From positions 1-64,000 of the forward strand of contig NZ_QGGL01000011.1 of NCBI RefSeq assembly GCF_003148565.1: a stretch of 64,000 nt of DNA. The letters run 5' to 3'. Positions 46,001 to 53,254 of the stretch are shown here, in pieces (within the stretch, counting starts at the first letter, position 1; every line of letters begins with the position of its first letter). The stretch comes from Tumebacillus permanentifrigoris. Its GTDB lineage: Bacteria; Bacillota; Bacilli; Tumebacillales; Tumebacillaceae. The notes beneath the pieces were generated by a model. It saw only the letters and a list, made by a program, of their open reading frames with translations, did no database searches and was not told the DNA's origin. A program made the translations under genes and the position numbers.

Positions 46001-47355
46001 GTCTGACCGCAGTCGTGACCAACGGCTCCACGCTGGTTGAGAAATCTGCTGGTGTAGACAAGATCATCCACGTGGAAGAAACGGTGAACGATGTTCCCGT
46101 TCCCGACCCGAACCTTGCCACCCTCGTCGTGAAAAATGGCAATACGCCGCTCGTCCTCGACTCGGACTACACGGTAGATGAGGCGTCCAACGACGTGTCG
46201 CTTGCCGAGTCGTACCTGGACCAACTGAGCGTGGGTACGCATACCTTCACGCTGAGCACAGCAACAGCATCGGTCAACGTCGACCTGACCGTACTCCCGA
46301 TGGACCCAGCCTTGGTCAGTGCGATTCAAGCGGTGAACGCGGCGACAGACGTGGCTGGCACACGCGCAGCTCTGGAAGCAGCCGCGTTGAACCTGCAACT
46401 GACGCCGTACAGCTACCTGACCAGTGCGCAACGCAACCAAGTCGCACAAGCGGTCTTGGACGGCAAGGGCACTGGCTACACGAACCGCGCTAGCATTCAG
46501 GATGCGCTCGATGTAGCAGTCACCGACATCCAACTGGGCGGCGATGAAGCAAGCTCCATTCAAGCGGTCAACGATGCGACTTCGATCGAAGAGATGCTGG
46601 GAGCCCTCGCGTCCCCGCAGTTGCACCTCGACAATGCCGACTACTCCAGTCTGGAAGGCTACGAACGCGACATCGTCGGGCAGTACTTCCTCGACAACAA
46701 AGGCACCGGCTACGAGTCGCGGGATGCGATTCAAACCAACTTTGACAATATCGTCAACATGATCCTCGATGACTGGTACGCGATGGTAGATGATATCCTT
46801 TCTGTCGATCTGGGCTTCGGAGCCGGCGATTCCTATGGAAGCGTGACCCAGGATGTCACCCTGCCGTTGGAAGGTCCGGTGAACCAATCGGTCATCACGT
46901 GGACATCCAGCAACACCGATCTGATCACCAACGACGGACATGTCACACGCCCGGCGCAAGACACACAAGTGACGCTGATGGCGCACTTCACGCACCGTTA
47001 TGAGCACTACGACTACCCGTTCAAAGTGCTCGTCAAGGCTGCGGATAGCGTTCCTCTCAACTGGTCGCTCTCCAGCAAGGCTGTCGCGAGATACAGCGCG
47101 GTCGATGCACTCGATGTGCTGTCCGGCAAGACGGTACAGGAACTGTTGGCATCCCTGACCATCGCCAACGGCACTGTGACCGTCTACACCGATAACACCC
47201 AGCAGACGGTAGCGGCAGCAGACGCTGTCCTGACGGCTGACATGGTCCTCGTCGGCACAGACGCACAAGGCCTCTCCGTCACCAGCAAACTGAACGTGGT
47301 GACGACGCTTGCAGATGCTGCACTGCTGCAAGCCAGAGCACGCTTCTCCAAGTAA
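43060..47355 (+). CDS. Large SLH-domain surface protein with duplicated C-terminal modules
   Basis: 1431 residues from TTG 43060 behind GGAGGGG. Signal peptide ending AQA. Three SLH domains at ~42-95, ~102-153 and ~165-215, which bind pyruvylated secondary wall polymer. Residues ~300-515 are a Gly/Val/Thr-rich series of short strands (likely beta-helix), then a GGGGGVG linker near 525, a cadherin-like domain, and two X2-like beta domains. Each X2-like domain is followed by a near-repeat of about 250 residues (LQLTPYSYLT, LHLDNADYSSLEGYERDIV, IEWTSSN/ITWTSSN). An S-layer or S-layer-associated protein. Its cargo or adhesion role is not evident. Confidence 0.88.
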   Translation: MKKWNKILAVAIVLTTAVSPVASTFSTSKLFVSKAQAAESIADNNLAAVWAQPAILAVKQQGIMQGDPDGNFRPLDHLTREEFASLLVKALHLNLVDTDSTSFHDVQVHSWAHGAIETAYQLGYMKGDGGGTFRPQDPISREEVATILVRSLNVDTTGLGASLTFADKAQISEWAQDAVAFMYQNGVVKGDGVNFAPQRTAERQEIAVILNNALPLFKGTKTSVDSVSDAAVVLNGVSYTVADSLKGLFSAANSDALKGASIQFAANDKQLTKVTYLEITNSGKPAEAGKPEFSGDLVLDAGNAQVFGDLKISGDYISLKNLTVAGNLEIGKELQNDFYANNLKVVGKTIINGGDTNTVVYENSALGAVEINKPNVRVEPKGKTTVGDVLVNSNATITADAGVTLPKVTLGDSAQQVELNAGVTTLELAGKHGASISGKATIANVTLTGGGDVTLGTTGEIGKVEVTNKDSKLTVNSGASIKDLVLPDGKQVGDVVTNFDAAKIQITNVNGKPINTPTPSNGGGGGVGPVNHKPEAKSLQDRKVKITQTTGVSYVAADLATDVDGDAVKFVQGSVAVSGNGVVEASLQDERLVVTPKALGHGVVKVRVTDGQREIEVNIPVNIITQDAQLHASVLYGGQFHQNGAEVEAVVHLAKTDEEGQLSDVLDLSNLVVTKGTTTLVQNTDYFVDEEADDITLDPSFLNTLGQGAQTVTFTAGDLTVQAELDVLGVDTALVAAILAVNNATDVATTRTALEAEGLRLQLTPYSYLTGAQRDLVAQAVLDGKGTGYTSRTAIQDRVDMKVADIQLGGDEASAIAAINAATTVEEMLGALASPHLHLDNADYSSLEGYERDIVAQYFLDNKGAGYADRDAIQTEFDKIINMIIDDWYDIVDDVGALKIGYAVGDSKLSVTQDLTLPTVGAVHGAKIEWTSSNAAVVSNTGHVTRPTDQDTKVVLTAHLTNRYEHYNGSLTVTVKVFKDGLTAVVTNGSTLVEKSAGVDKIIHVEETVNDVPVPDPNLATLVVKNGNTPLVLDSDYTVDEASNDVSLAESYLDQLSVGTHTFTLSTATASVNVDLTVLPMDPALVSAIQAVNAATDVAGTRAALEAAALNLQLTPYSYLTSAQRNQVAQAVLDGKGTGYTNRASIQDALDVAVTDIQLGGDEASSIQAVNDATSIEEMLGALASPQLHLDNADYSSLEGYERDIVGQYFLDNKGTGYESRDAIQTNFDNIVNMILDDWYAMVDDILSVDLGFGAGDSYGSVTQDVTLPLEGPVNQSVITWTSSNTDLITNDGHVTRPAQDTQVTLMAHFTHRYEHYDYPFKVLVKAADSVPLNWSLSSKAVARYSAVDALDVLSGKTVQELLASLTIANGTVTVYTDNTQQTVAAADAVLTADMVLVGTDAQGLSVTSKLNVVTTLADAALLQARARFSK
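45246..47035 (+). repeat. Internal duplication in the SLH protein gene
   Basis: Segment 45246-46000 recurs at 46306-47035. Both encode helical stretches followed by an Ig-like domain. Several blocks are identical at protein level, for example LHLDNADYSSLEGYERDIV. Confidence 0.85.
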
Positions 47356-47371
47356 ACCCGAGCACGATATG

Positions 47372-47411
47372 AAAAAAGCTGATGTCCGCACACGCGGGCA
47401 TCAGCTTTTTT
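47372..47411. terminator. Bidirectional terminator
   Basis: aaaaaagctgatg/catcagctttttt stem with an inner tccgc/gcggg pairing, between the convergent SLH and MFS genes. Confidence 0.9.
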
Positions 47412-47414
47412 GCT

Positions 47415-48635
47415 TTAAAACTCTTCTTGTAAGTCTTGTTGCAATTGGCGGCGCACCGCAAAGGCGTACAGCAGCGTCTGGACGACCACCAACAAGAAGG
47501 CGATGAAGTAGGTGGTGTGATAGTCTCCGCCGGCCAGCACGAACCCTGCATAGGCCGTCGCCGCCGACCCGGCAAAGGAACGGGTCAGGTTGCGCAGCCC
47601 CGAGTGCAGGCCGCGCTCGTCCGTTTGCGTGGCTTTCATCATCGAGCTGTCCACAAAGGAGTTGATCATCAGGGAGGACACGCCGCGACCGAGCAGGATG
47701 CTACCAAACGCGAGGGCGGGGATGGTGAACCCGAGCAACAGCATGCCGAGCATGAAGCCACCAAAAGCCAGATAGAGGTAGACTTTGCGCTTGGCCGTCT
47801 GCATCAGATACGGAGTAATCAGCGAGGTCAGGAAGCAGAGGAACGAGTTTGCCGCGAGGATGTATCCGATCGTATCATCGGAGAGCGAGAAGCGCTCGCG
47901 CAGGATGACATTCTCAAACGGAATGATCATATTGAAGATAAATCCGCCCATCGTGGCGTAGAGGACATAGAGCACGACTTGGCGGCTGGGGATCACGCGC
48001 CACGTTGCTTTTTTGGCGCGTTTTTCCTCCTCGCGTGCGACCCGTTGCGAACTGGCGGGTAGGAACAAACGCATGAAGAACATCAGGCCGAACACAGCGG
48101 CGATCAAGAAAAGCGTGGTCTGGTAGACAGTACTGCCCTCCGGCAGATACGCGGGCAGATGTGTGCCAAGGATGTTCCCGACAGAGAGTGCCAGCGTGAA
48201 GGCTGCGATCAGCATGTTGAAGGCGACCGTCTCGTCCTCCTTGCGCTCACAGAGGCTCATGATATACGGAAATTCGCACGAGATGATGAACGCTGTCCCG
48301 ACCGCCAGCAGGACCTGTGCGAGGTACAAGTGCCAAGCCTGTGTGGCGAGCGGGATGGCGACATAGCCGAGTGTCGCGATGCCGCAGCCCAGCGCCATCG
48401 CCTTTTTCGCCCCAAAGCGGTCGGAGAAGATCCCGGCGGGGAACGAGCAGATCGCGACGGTGATCGAGTTGCAGGCGGCCGCATAGCCGATCACCCGCGT
48501 ATCGAATCCCAACGCTAAGTAATGGAAGTTGAAAATCGTCGCCATGCCGATCCCCAATCCGAACAGCATCTCCGACAACAGATAAAAATGCACCGCGCGA
48601 GGCAACCGCACGAGTGACTGAAGATACGAGAGCAT
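47415..48635 (-). CDS. Major facilitator superfamily transporter
   Basis: 406 residues with twelve hydrophobic segments. The MFS loop 2-3 motif is present as GIFSDRFGAKKAM. A basic cytosolic loop (REEEKRAKKATWR) separates the two halves. Drug or metabolite export is typical of this branch; the substrate is not readable. Single gene with its own start behind AGGAGGAAG. Confidence 0.85.
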   Translation of the reverse strand: MLSYLQSLVRLPRAVHFYLLSEMLFGLGIGMATIFNFHYLALGFDTRVIGYAAACNSITVAICSFPAGIFSDRFGAKKAMALGCGIATLGYVAIPLATQAWHLYLAQVLLAVGTAFIISCEFPYIMSLCERKEDETVAFNMLIAAFTLALSVGNILGTHLPAYLPEGSTVYQTTLFLIAAVFGLMFFMRLFLPASSQRVAREEEKRAKKATWRVIPSRQVVLYVLYATMGGFIFNMIIPFENVILRERFSLSDDTIGYILAANSFLCFLTSLITPYLMQTAKRKVYLYLAFGGFMLGMLLLGFTIPALAFGSILLGRGVSSLMINSFVDSSMMKATQTDERGLHSGLRNLTRSFAGSAATAYAGFVLAGGDYHTTYFIAFLLVVVQTLLYAFAVRRQLQQDLQEEF

Positions 48636-48716
48636 GGTCTTCCTCCTAATTTTTTGAAAAAACAGATGAGTCCATTCTAGCGATTGTAGGGTGCTATTTG
48701 CAAGCCTTTTCGCAAG

Positions 48717-48749
48717 AAAAAAAGCGCCGGGGCATCCCGACGCTTTTTA
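48717..48749. terminator. Terminator after the acyl-CoA synthetase gene
   Basis: aaaaaaagcg and cgcttttt arms with an imperfect inner stem; acts on the minus-strand transcript. Confidence 0.65.
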
Positions 48750-48760
48750 CACTAGAGCGC

Positions 48761-50536
48761 TTACACGGCACTCGTTTCTCTCTGTTCCTGGTACATCGCT
48801 TCGATCTCCGCTTGGTAGCGCGTCTGCAGGACATGCAGGCGAACTTTTAGAGAAGGGGTGAGTTCACCAGATTCGAGTGTCAACTCTTGCGGGAGGATCT
48901 TGAACTTCTTGGGACGTTCAAAGGACGCGAACTCGGCGAGCTGTTCCTTGATCTCACGCTCCATCAAGACCAGCACTTCTGGGTGCTCGACCAACTGAAC
49001 GGTTGGTAGGTTTAGAGACTTCTCAGCCGCAAACTTTTCTAGGTTCACGAAGTCCGGTACGATCAGAGCGGAGACATACTTGCGCTTGTCGCCGATCAAG
49101 ATCGCTTGCCCGATGTACGGACTGCACATCATCGCAGATTCGATCGGGAACGGGGCGACGTTTTTGCCGGTGGCGAGGACGAGGATGTTTTTCTTGCGCT
49201 CGACGATCCGCAGATAGCCGTCGACGAATTCACCGATGTCTCCGGTCATGAAGTAGCCATCCTCTGTGAAGGCTTCTCGCGTGGCTTCTGGGTTCTTGTA
49301 GTAGCCGACCATGATCGACGGGCCCTTGGCGAGCACTTCGCCGTCTGCGGCGATCTTGACATCCACGTTGTTCAGCGGAAGTCCGACGGTGCCGATGCGC
49401 GGGTCGCTGATCGGTTGGGTGGAGATGACGGGAGACGTTTCGGTCAGGCCGTATCCTTCACAGACGGTCAGGCCGGCAATCTTCAAAAACTCACCGACGG
49501 TCGGGGAGAGCGCTGCACCGCCAGAGACGAGCAGGCGGAGGTTGCCCCCCATGCGTTCGCGAATTTGCTGGAACACCAGTTTGTCGAGCAGTGGATGCAA
49601 GAGCTTCGAGGTGAAGGTTGGGCTGGTGATCTGCTGCTTGCCGACTTTCATCGCGAGGCGGAAGATCGCTTGCTTCGCCTTGGAGGACGCACGGACGTTG
49701 TTGAGGACACCGTCGTAGATTTTCTCAAACAAGCGCGGCACCGAAGTCATGACGGTCGGTTTGACCTCCGCCAAGTTCGCCGTAATCTGCGGGAGACCTT
49801 CGCAATACGTGAAGCAACCGCCAGAGGTGAGCATCATAAATTGACCACAGGTGCGCTCGAAGATATGCGAGAGCGGCAGGTAGGACAAGCTGCGATCCTG
49901 CGGGGTGAGCGGGAGATAGACCTGGCCGCCGATCAGATTTGCATAGAGGTTGCCATGTGTCAGCATGACGCCCTTGGGGTTACCCGTCGTGCCGGAGGTG
50001 TGGACGATCGTCGCCAACTGGTCGTCGGAGATCGTTTGCCAAGCGGTGAGCGTGCCTTTGGCTGCATGGAGGTGCTGGCCTTTTTCGATCACGGAGTCAA
50101 ACGTCATCACGCCTGGATGTTGCACGGGCTTCGTCGGTTGAATGATCAGCACCGAGTGCAGGGCTTCGGTGGCGACAGCGAGTACGCGTTCCAGCAGTTG
50201 GTCATTCTCGACGACGATCGCTTCCACATCGGCATTTTGCAGGATGAACTCGATCTGGTGCGGGGTGCTGGTCGCATAAATCGGCACGGTGACCGCTCCG
50301 GACATCATGATGCCGAAGTCGGCGATCGTCCAAGCTAGACAGTTATTGGCGAGGATGGCGACTTTGCTACCAGACTGTACCCCGAGGTCTTGCAAGGCAT
50401 AGGCAAACGCTTCGGAGCGCTTCCAGAACTCACGGTAGGTCAGCTTCAGGTATTGATTGTCTTGTTTCCACATCAGCGCATCGTTGTCCGGATAGCGCTC
50501 GACCGTTTGGTGAATGAGGGAAAGCAAATTCGACAT
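48761..50536 (-). CDS. Long-chain acyl-CoA synthetase (AMP-binding)
   Basis: 591 residues. P-loop VHTSGTTGNPKGVMLTHGNL near residue 175-195, EGYGLTETSPV, and the hinge YFMTGDIGEFVDGYLRIVERKK; catalytic Lys follows in the C-terminal domain. It activates fatty acids to acyl-CoA. The form resembles FadD15-like enzymes (about 600 residues). A TetR-type inverted repeat lies about 125 bases upstream and may be the operator of a fatty-acid regulator. Confidence 0.9.
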   Translation of the reverse strand: MSNLLSLIHQTVERYPDNDALMWKQDNQYLKLTYREFWKRSEAFAYALQDLGVQSGSKVAILANNCLAWTIADFGIMMSGAVTVPIYATSTPHQIEFILQNADVEAIVVENDQLLERVLAVATEALHSVLIIQPTKPVQHPGVMTFDSVIEKGQHLHAAKGTLTAWQTISDDQLATIVHTSGTTGNPKGVMLTHGNLYANLIGGQVYLPLTPQDRSLSYLPLSHIFERTCGQFMMLTSGGCFTYCEGLPQITANLAEVKPTVMTSVPRLFEKIYDGVLNNVRASSKAKQAIFRLAMKVGKQQITSPTFTSKLLHPLLDKLVFQQIRERMGGNLRLLVSGGAALSPTVGEFLKIAGLTVCEGYGLTETSPVISTQPISDPRIGTVGLPLNNVDVKIAADGEVLAKGPSIMVGYYKNPEATREAFTEDGYFMTGDIGEFVDGYLRIVERKKNILVLATGKNVAPFPIESAMMCSPYIGQAILIGDKRKYVSALIVPDFVNLEKFAAEKSLNLPTVQLVEHPEVLVLMEREIKEQLAEFASFERPKKFKILPQELTLESGELTPSLKVRLHVLQTRYQAEIEAMYQEQRETSAV

Positions 50537-50660
50537 GTGACACCTCCTGTGGACAGTTTCTTGATTGGCAATGATGAGAGAATATAAAACGCGAACAAGT
50601 ACATGTACGACTAATGTACGTGTCGCGTGGTTGTCTACATGACAAATGCAGTTTTTATAC

Positions 50661-50674
50661 TGACCAGTTCGTCA
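50661..50674. promoter_or_regulatory. TetR-type inverted repeat upstream of the acyl-CoA synthetase gene
   Basis: TGAC-cagttc-GTCA in the 217-base gap between the divergent synthetase gene and a small gene. Resembles half sites of FadR-like TetR regulators. Nearby a gtacatgtac self-palindrome occurs at about 50599. Confidence 0.4.
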
Positions 50675-50753
50675 AAAAATTAGAAAACTCCTTTATTTGT
50701 CGAAAAATGTTTTTATGTTACGATAAACATGGAAATGAAAGGAGTGAGAACCC

Positions 50754-50960
50754 ATGCGGTTTTCGCGATCGGAATTGATCGAGATCATCACCCCGCACGT
50801 GTTGCGCACGTTGGTGCGGTTGCAAGCATCCAGCGGCAACACGCTGAGCGAGCAAGACCTGATCGATGCAGGTCTGGCGGAGGAGCAACGGCGCGCACTG
50901 GTGCAGACCAAGCGCTTGTTGGAGACGGGCGAAATGGGCGTCTACAGCGTCAATCTGTGA
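50754..50960 (+). CDS. Hypothetical protein, 68 residues
   Basis: Starts at ATG 50754 behind AAAGGAG. Soluble, helical, with FSRSELIEIITPHVLRTLVR and LVQTKRLLETGEMG. No motif recognised. Ends before a strong terminator shared with a convergent 54-residue gene. Confidence 0.65.
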   Translation: MRFSRSELIEIITPHVLRTLVRLQASSGNTLSEQDLIDAGLAEEQRRALVQTKRLLETGEMGVYSVNL

Positions 50961-50994
50961 GTGAGCGCCCCTTTTGAATCGAGCCGCACACGAC

Positions 50995-51034
50995 AAAAAA
51001 GACGGCTCGCCGCTGTGGGCGAGCCGTCTTTTTT
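50995..51034. terminator. Bidirectional terminator
   Basis: aaaaaagacggctcgcc/ggcgagccgtctttttt, a 17-base perfect stem with a 6-base loop. Confidence 0.92.
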
Positions 51035-51198
51035 CACCCGGAATCCCCGGTGTAGTGCTTGCGAATGTCCAGCAGGAGTTCTGCTTTATTCTTGCGGACG
51101 CGCAAGCCGCCTACTTTGTAGGAAGGGTGAATTTGCAGTTGTTTGGCCAGCGCTTGAATTTCCTTGATGCCGAGGGTGTTCAGGCCTTCTTGGGTCAA
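51034..51198 (-). CDS. Small basic hypothetical protein, 54 residues
   Basis: Short gene below the usual length cut-off. TTG 51198 follows GGGAGGTG at seven bases. The product has IKEIQALAKQLQIHPSYKVG and LRVRKNKAELLLDIRKHY, a helix-rich basic layout that recalls SAP/Rho-N-like small domains, but this is only a resemblance. Terminated by the strong hairpin directly after its stop. Confidence 0.55.
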   Translation of the reverse strand: MTQEGLNTLGIKEIQALAKQLQIHPSYKVGGLRVRKNKAELLLDIRKHYTGDSG

Positions 51199-51336
51199 CG
51201 ACAGCCACCTCCCGAAACAGTCAAGCTCTCCTCACGCGGTGCTCGAGCCTTACTGTGCCCCGATTTTTGACAGGGCAATCGCAGGAATGCCAGTTCGTGC
51301 GTCAGGGGAAGCTACGGGGTACGGAGGTGTTTGTAG

Positions 51337-51486
51337 ATGCGCAACGGATTTTTCATTTACATAGTGATCACCGTGTTTTTGATGATTTTGTTTGGGATCG
51401 GATTTAACAAGGGCATCATGCGTTCGATCTTTGGCGCGTTCCAGCTCCGAGACATCTCGGACAACACCAGCCCCGGTTCGCGATAG
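51337..51486 (+). CDS. Single-span membrane peptide, 49 residues
   Basis: ATG 51337 behind GGAGGTG. One N-terminal membrane helix (FFIYIVITVFLMILFGIGF) followed by a short polar tail. No family recognised; below the usual length cut-off. Confidence 0.55.
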   Translation: MRNGFFIYIVITVFLMILFGIGFNKGIMRSIFGAFQLRDISDNTSPGSR

Positions 51487-51557
51487 CCACTCGAGTAGCA
51501 TGACAGCGTTTTCTCACACATAGGATGGCCTTGGATACTGATGAAGGGGTGATCGGT

Positions 51558-51902
51558 GTGAAGCGAACGGCAGAGTTTGTCATCGGACTTATCGGTGGAA
51601 TCGTAGGGATTTTGTGTGGGTTCTCTGGCGTCTTGCTGGGCGGTGTTGCGGAGGCGATGCAAGTGGATGGCAGCGGTACGGTCAGCGCGGCGTCGTGGGT
51701 TGCGATCTTGTTCTCGGTGCTCGGCATCGTGGGAGCCTCGATCGTCAGAAAGAAAACGGGGCTGGGCAGTCTCTTCATGATCATCTCCGCTGTGGTCGGT
51801 TTCATCTGCATCTCGTTCTTCTACACGGTGCCAGCACTTCTGCTGTTGATCGCTGGGATCATGGGCTTCGCGCGCAAGGACAAAAGCGGTGCAGCTGTGT
51901 AA
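51558..51902 (+). CDS. Four-helix small membrane protein (DUF4064-like)
   Basis: 114 residues from GTG 51558, placed seven bases after GGGGTGA. Opening RTAEFVIGLIGGIVGILCGF plus three further hydrophobic segments fits the DUF4064 pattern. Function unknown. Ends at a strong terminator. Confidence 0.65.
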   Translation: MKRTAEFVIGLIGGIVGILCGFSGVLLGGVAEAMQVDGSGTVSAASWVAILFSVLGIVGASIVRKKTGLGSLFMIISAVVGFICISFFYTVPALLLLIAGIMGFARKDKSGAAV

Positions 51903-51915
51903 GTAGAGCTTGTTG

Positions 51916-51952
51916 AAAAAAGTTCCCCTTTTCATGAGGGGGACTTTTTTTT
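51916..51952 (+). terminator. Rho-independent terminator
   Basis: aaaaaagttcccc/ggggactttttt stem allowing one G-T pair, with a T8 run. Confidence 0.88.
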
Positions 51953-51966
51953 ATAATCGAAATATC

Positions 51967-51982
51967 TACCGACTGTTCGGTA
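51967..51982. promoter_or_regulatory. TetR-type operator before the metallo-hydrolase gene
   Basis: TACCGA-ctgt-TCGGTA, a perfect palindrome 29 bases before the start codon. CCGA...TCGG sites of this spacing are typical of TetR-family repressors. No tetR gene lies in the window. Confidence 0.5.
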
Positions 51983-52011
51983 TAAATGTGAGCAAGAGGA
52001 GTGTGAGCGCG

Positions 52012-52971
52012 ATGTTGCACAAGATTTCGATCCCCACACCGTTTCCCGTCGGCCCGGTCAATGTGTATCTGCTGAAAGGCAAGGACTGTCTGACGTTGGT
52101 GGATACGGGGCCCAAGACCGTCGAGGCGCAGGAGGCGTTGGAAGCCGGCCTGCGAGCGGTCGGCGTGCGGGTGGAGGACTTGGATCAAATTCTGTTGACG
52201 CACTACCATTGCGACCATGTCGGACTGTTGGAAAACTTGGTCGAGCAGAGCGGGGCGAAAGTCTACGCGCATCCGTTTACGGAACCGTTGATTGCGCGGG
52301 AACCGGCGTTTGAAGCGGCACGCAGTGAGTTTTATCAAGGGCTGTATCGAGGGCTGGGTTTGACGGAAGCGCAGAAGCAACAAGCGATCGGGCAGATCTA
52401 TGACTACTTAGAATACGTCGGGGTGGCGCATGTCGATGTTGCGTTGAGAGAGGGCGACCGCTTGCCTGGGCACGAGGAGTGGCAGGTGGTCTATACGCCC
52501 GGACATGCGCTGGATCACCTGTCGCTGTACGACGCAGTTGGCAAGCGGATGTTGCTCGGGGATCATGTGATCAAAAAAATCTCCTCCAACGCCTTTATCG
52601 AACCGCCGCATCGTGCAGGGGACGAGCGTCCACGGATGCTGATGATCTATCGCGAGGCGTTGCGTAAAGTGCAGACGCTGGACTGGGAGATCGGATATGC
52701 CGGACATGGCGAGGAGATCACGGGGCATCGGGACTTGATCACCAAGCGTCTGGCCGACATGGAGCGTCGCCAAGCCAATGTGCTGGAGACGGTGCGCTCG
52801 GGCAAGACGACCGGCGTTGAGATCACGCTGGCGATGTTCCCGCGCCACTTGGAACAACTCACGCTGATCATCTCGGAGACGGTCGGCCATCTGGACTGGC
52901 TGGTTGCAGAGGGCAAGTTGCGCGTCGAGGATGACAACGGGCTGTGGCGATACTTCGCGGTCGAGGAGTAA
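52012..52971 (+). CDS. Metallo-beta-lactamase-fold hydrolase
   Basis: 319 residues from ATG 52012 behind AAGAGGAG. The zinc motif appears as THYHCDHVG (residues ~62-70), and further ligands in PGHALDHLS and LLGDHV, plus a late His in GYAGHGEEI. The C-terminal ~60 residues look like a winged helix, as in the LACTB2-like branch. Substrate unknown: thioesters, lactones or RNA ends are hydrolysed by relatives. The TetR-type operator in front suggests induction by a small ligand. Confidence 0.85.
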   Translation: MLHKISIPTPFPVGPVNVYLLKGKDCLTLVDTGPKTVEAQEALEAGLRAVGVRVEDLDQILLTHYHCDHVGLLENLVEQSGAKVYAHPFTEPLIAREPAFEAARSEFYQGLYRGLGLTEAQKQQAIGQIYDYLEYVGVAHVDVALREGDRLPGHEEWQVVYTPGHALDHLSLYDAVGKRMLLGDHVIKKISSNAFIEPPHRAGDERPRMLMIYREALRKVQTLDWEIGYAGHGEEITGHRDLITKRLADMERRQANVLETVRSGKTTGVEITLAMFPRHLEQLTLIISETVGHLDWLVAEGKLRVEDDNGLWRYFAVEE

Positions 52972-53025
52972 GCTCGACCCGCGACACTGTGCATACAGAC
53001 AGACAAGTTCGGAGAAACGAACAAC

Positions 53026-53078
53026 ACAACAAAAAGAACCAACTGCGATCATGACAATGAGCGTTGGTTCTTTTTGTG
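53026..53078. terminator. Terminator hairpin between the convergent hydrolase and peptide genes
   Basis: cacaacaaaaagaaccaac and gttggttctttttgtg arms with a loop of about 19 bases. Confidence 0.75.
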
Positions 53079-53125
53079 TTTGGATCAAGGGCTAATTCCC
53101 CCACCAAGGGTGCAAGAGAAGCTAG

Positions 53126-53254
53126 CTATTTTAGTACAGTTATTCCTTTGGGGCCAATTAGATCATCATATGCAATAGATTTTGTTGGAGTTTCGTATAC
53201 ACACCATAAAGCAATAATCCCTAAAGTTACAACCGCGAATAAGACTTTTCTCAT
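53126..53254 (-). CDS. Candidate pheromone precursor peptide of the RRNPP regulator
   Basis: 42 residues, below the usual length cut-off. A positive N-terminus (MRK), a hydrophobic segment VLFAVVTLGIIALWCVY, then a polar C-terminal part (ETPTKSIAYDDLIGPKGITV, plus two residues). This is the build of Phr, NprX and PapR precursors, which are exported, cut, and re-imported as 5-7 residue signals. Its ATG overlaps the stop of the adjacent HTH-TPR gene by four bases (ATGA), and AAGGGAAAGGG precedes it. The mature signal cannot be fixed from sequence alone. Confidence 0.65.
   Translation of the reverse strand: MRKVLFAVVTLGIIALWCVYETPTKSIAYDDLIGPKGITVLK

Noticed and set aside
45148..47391. 747-residue minus-strand ORF opposite the SLH protein
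   Set aside because: Antisense shadow; its repeats mirror the duplication on the coding strand.
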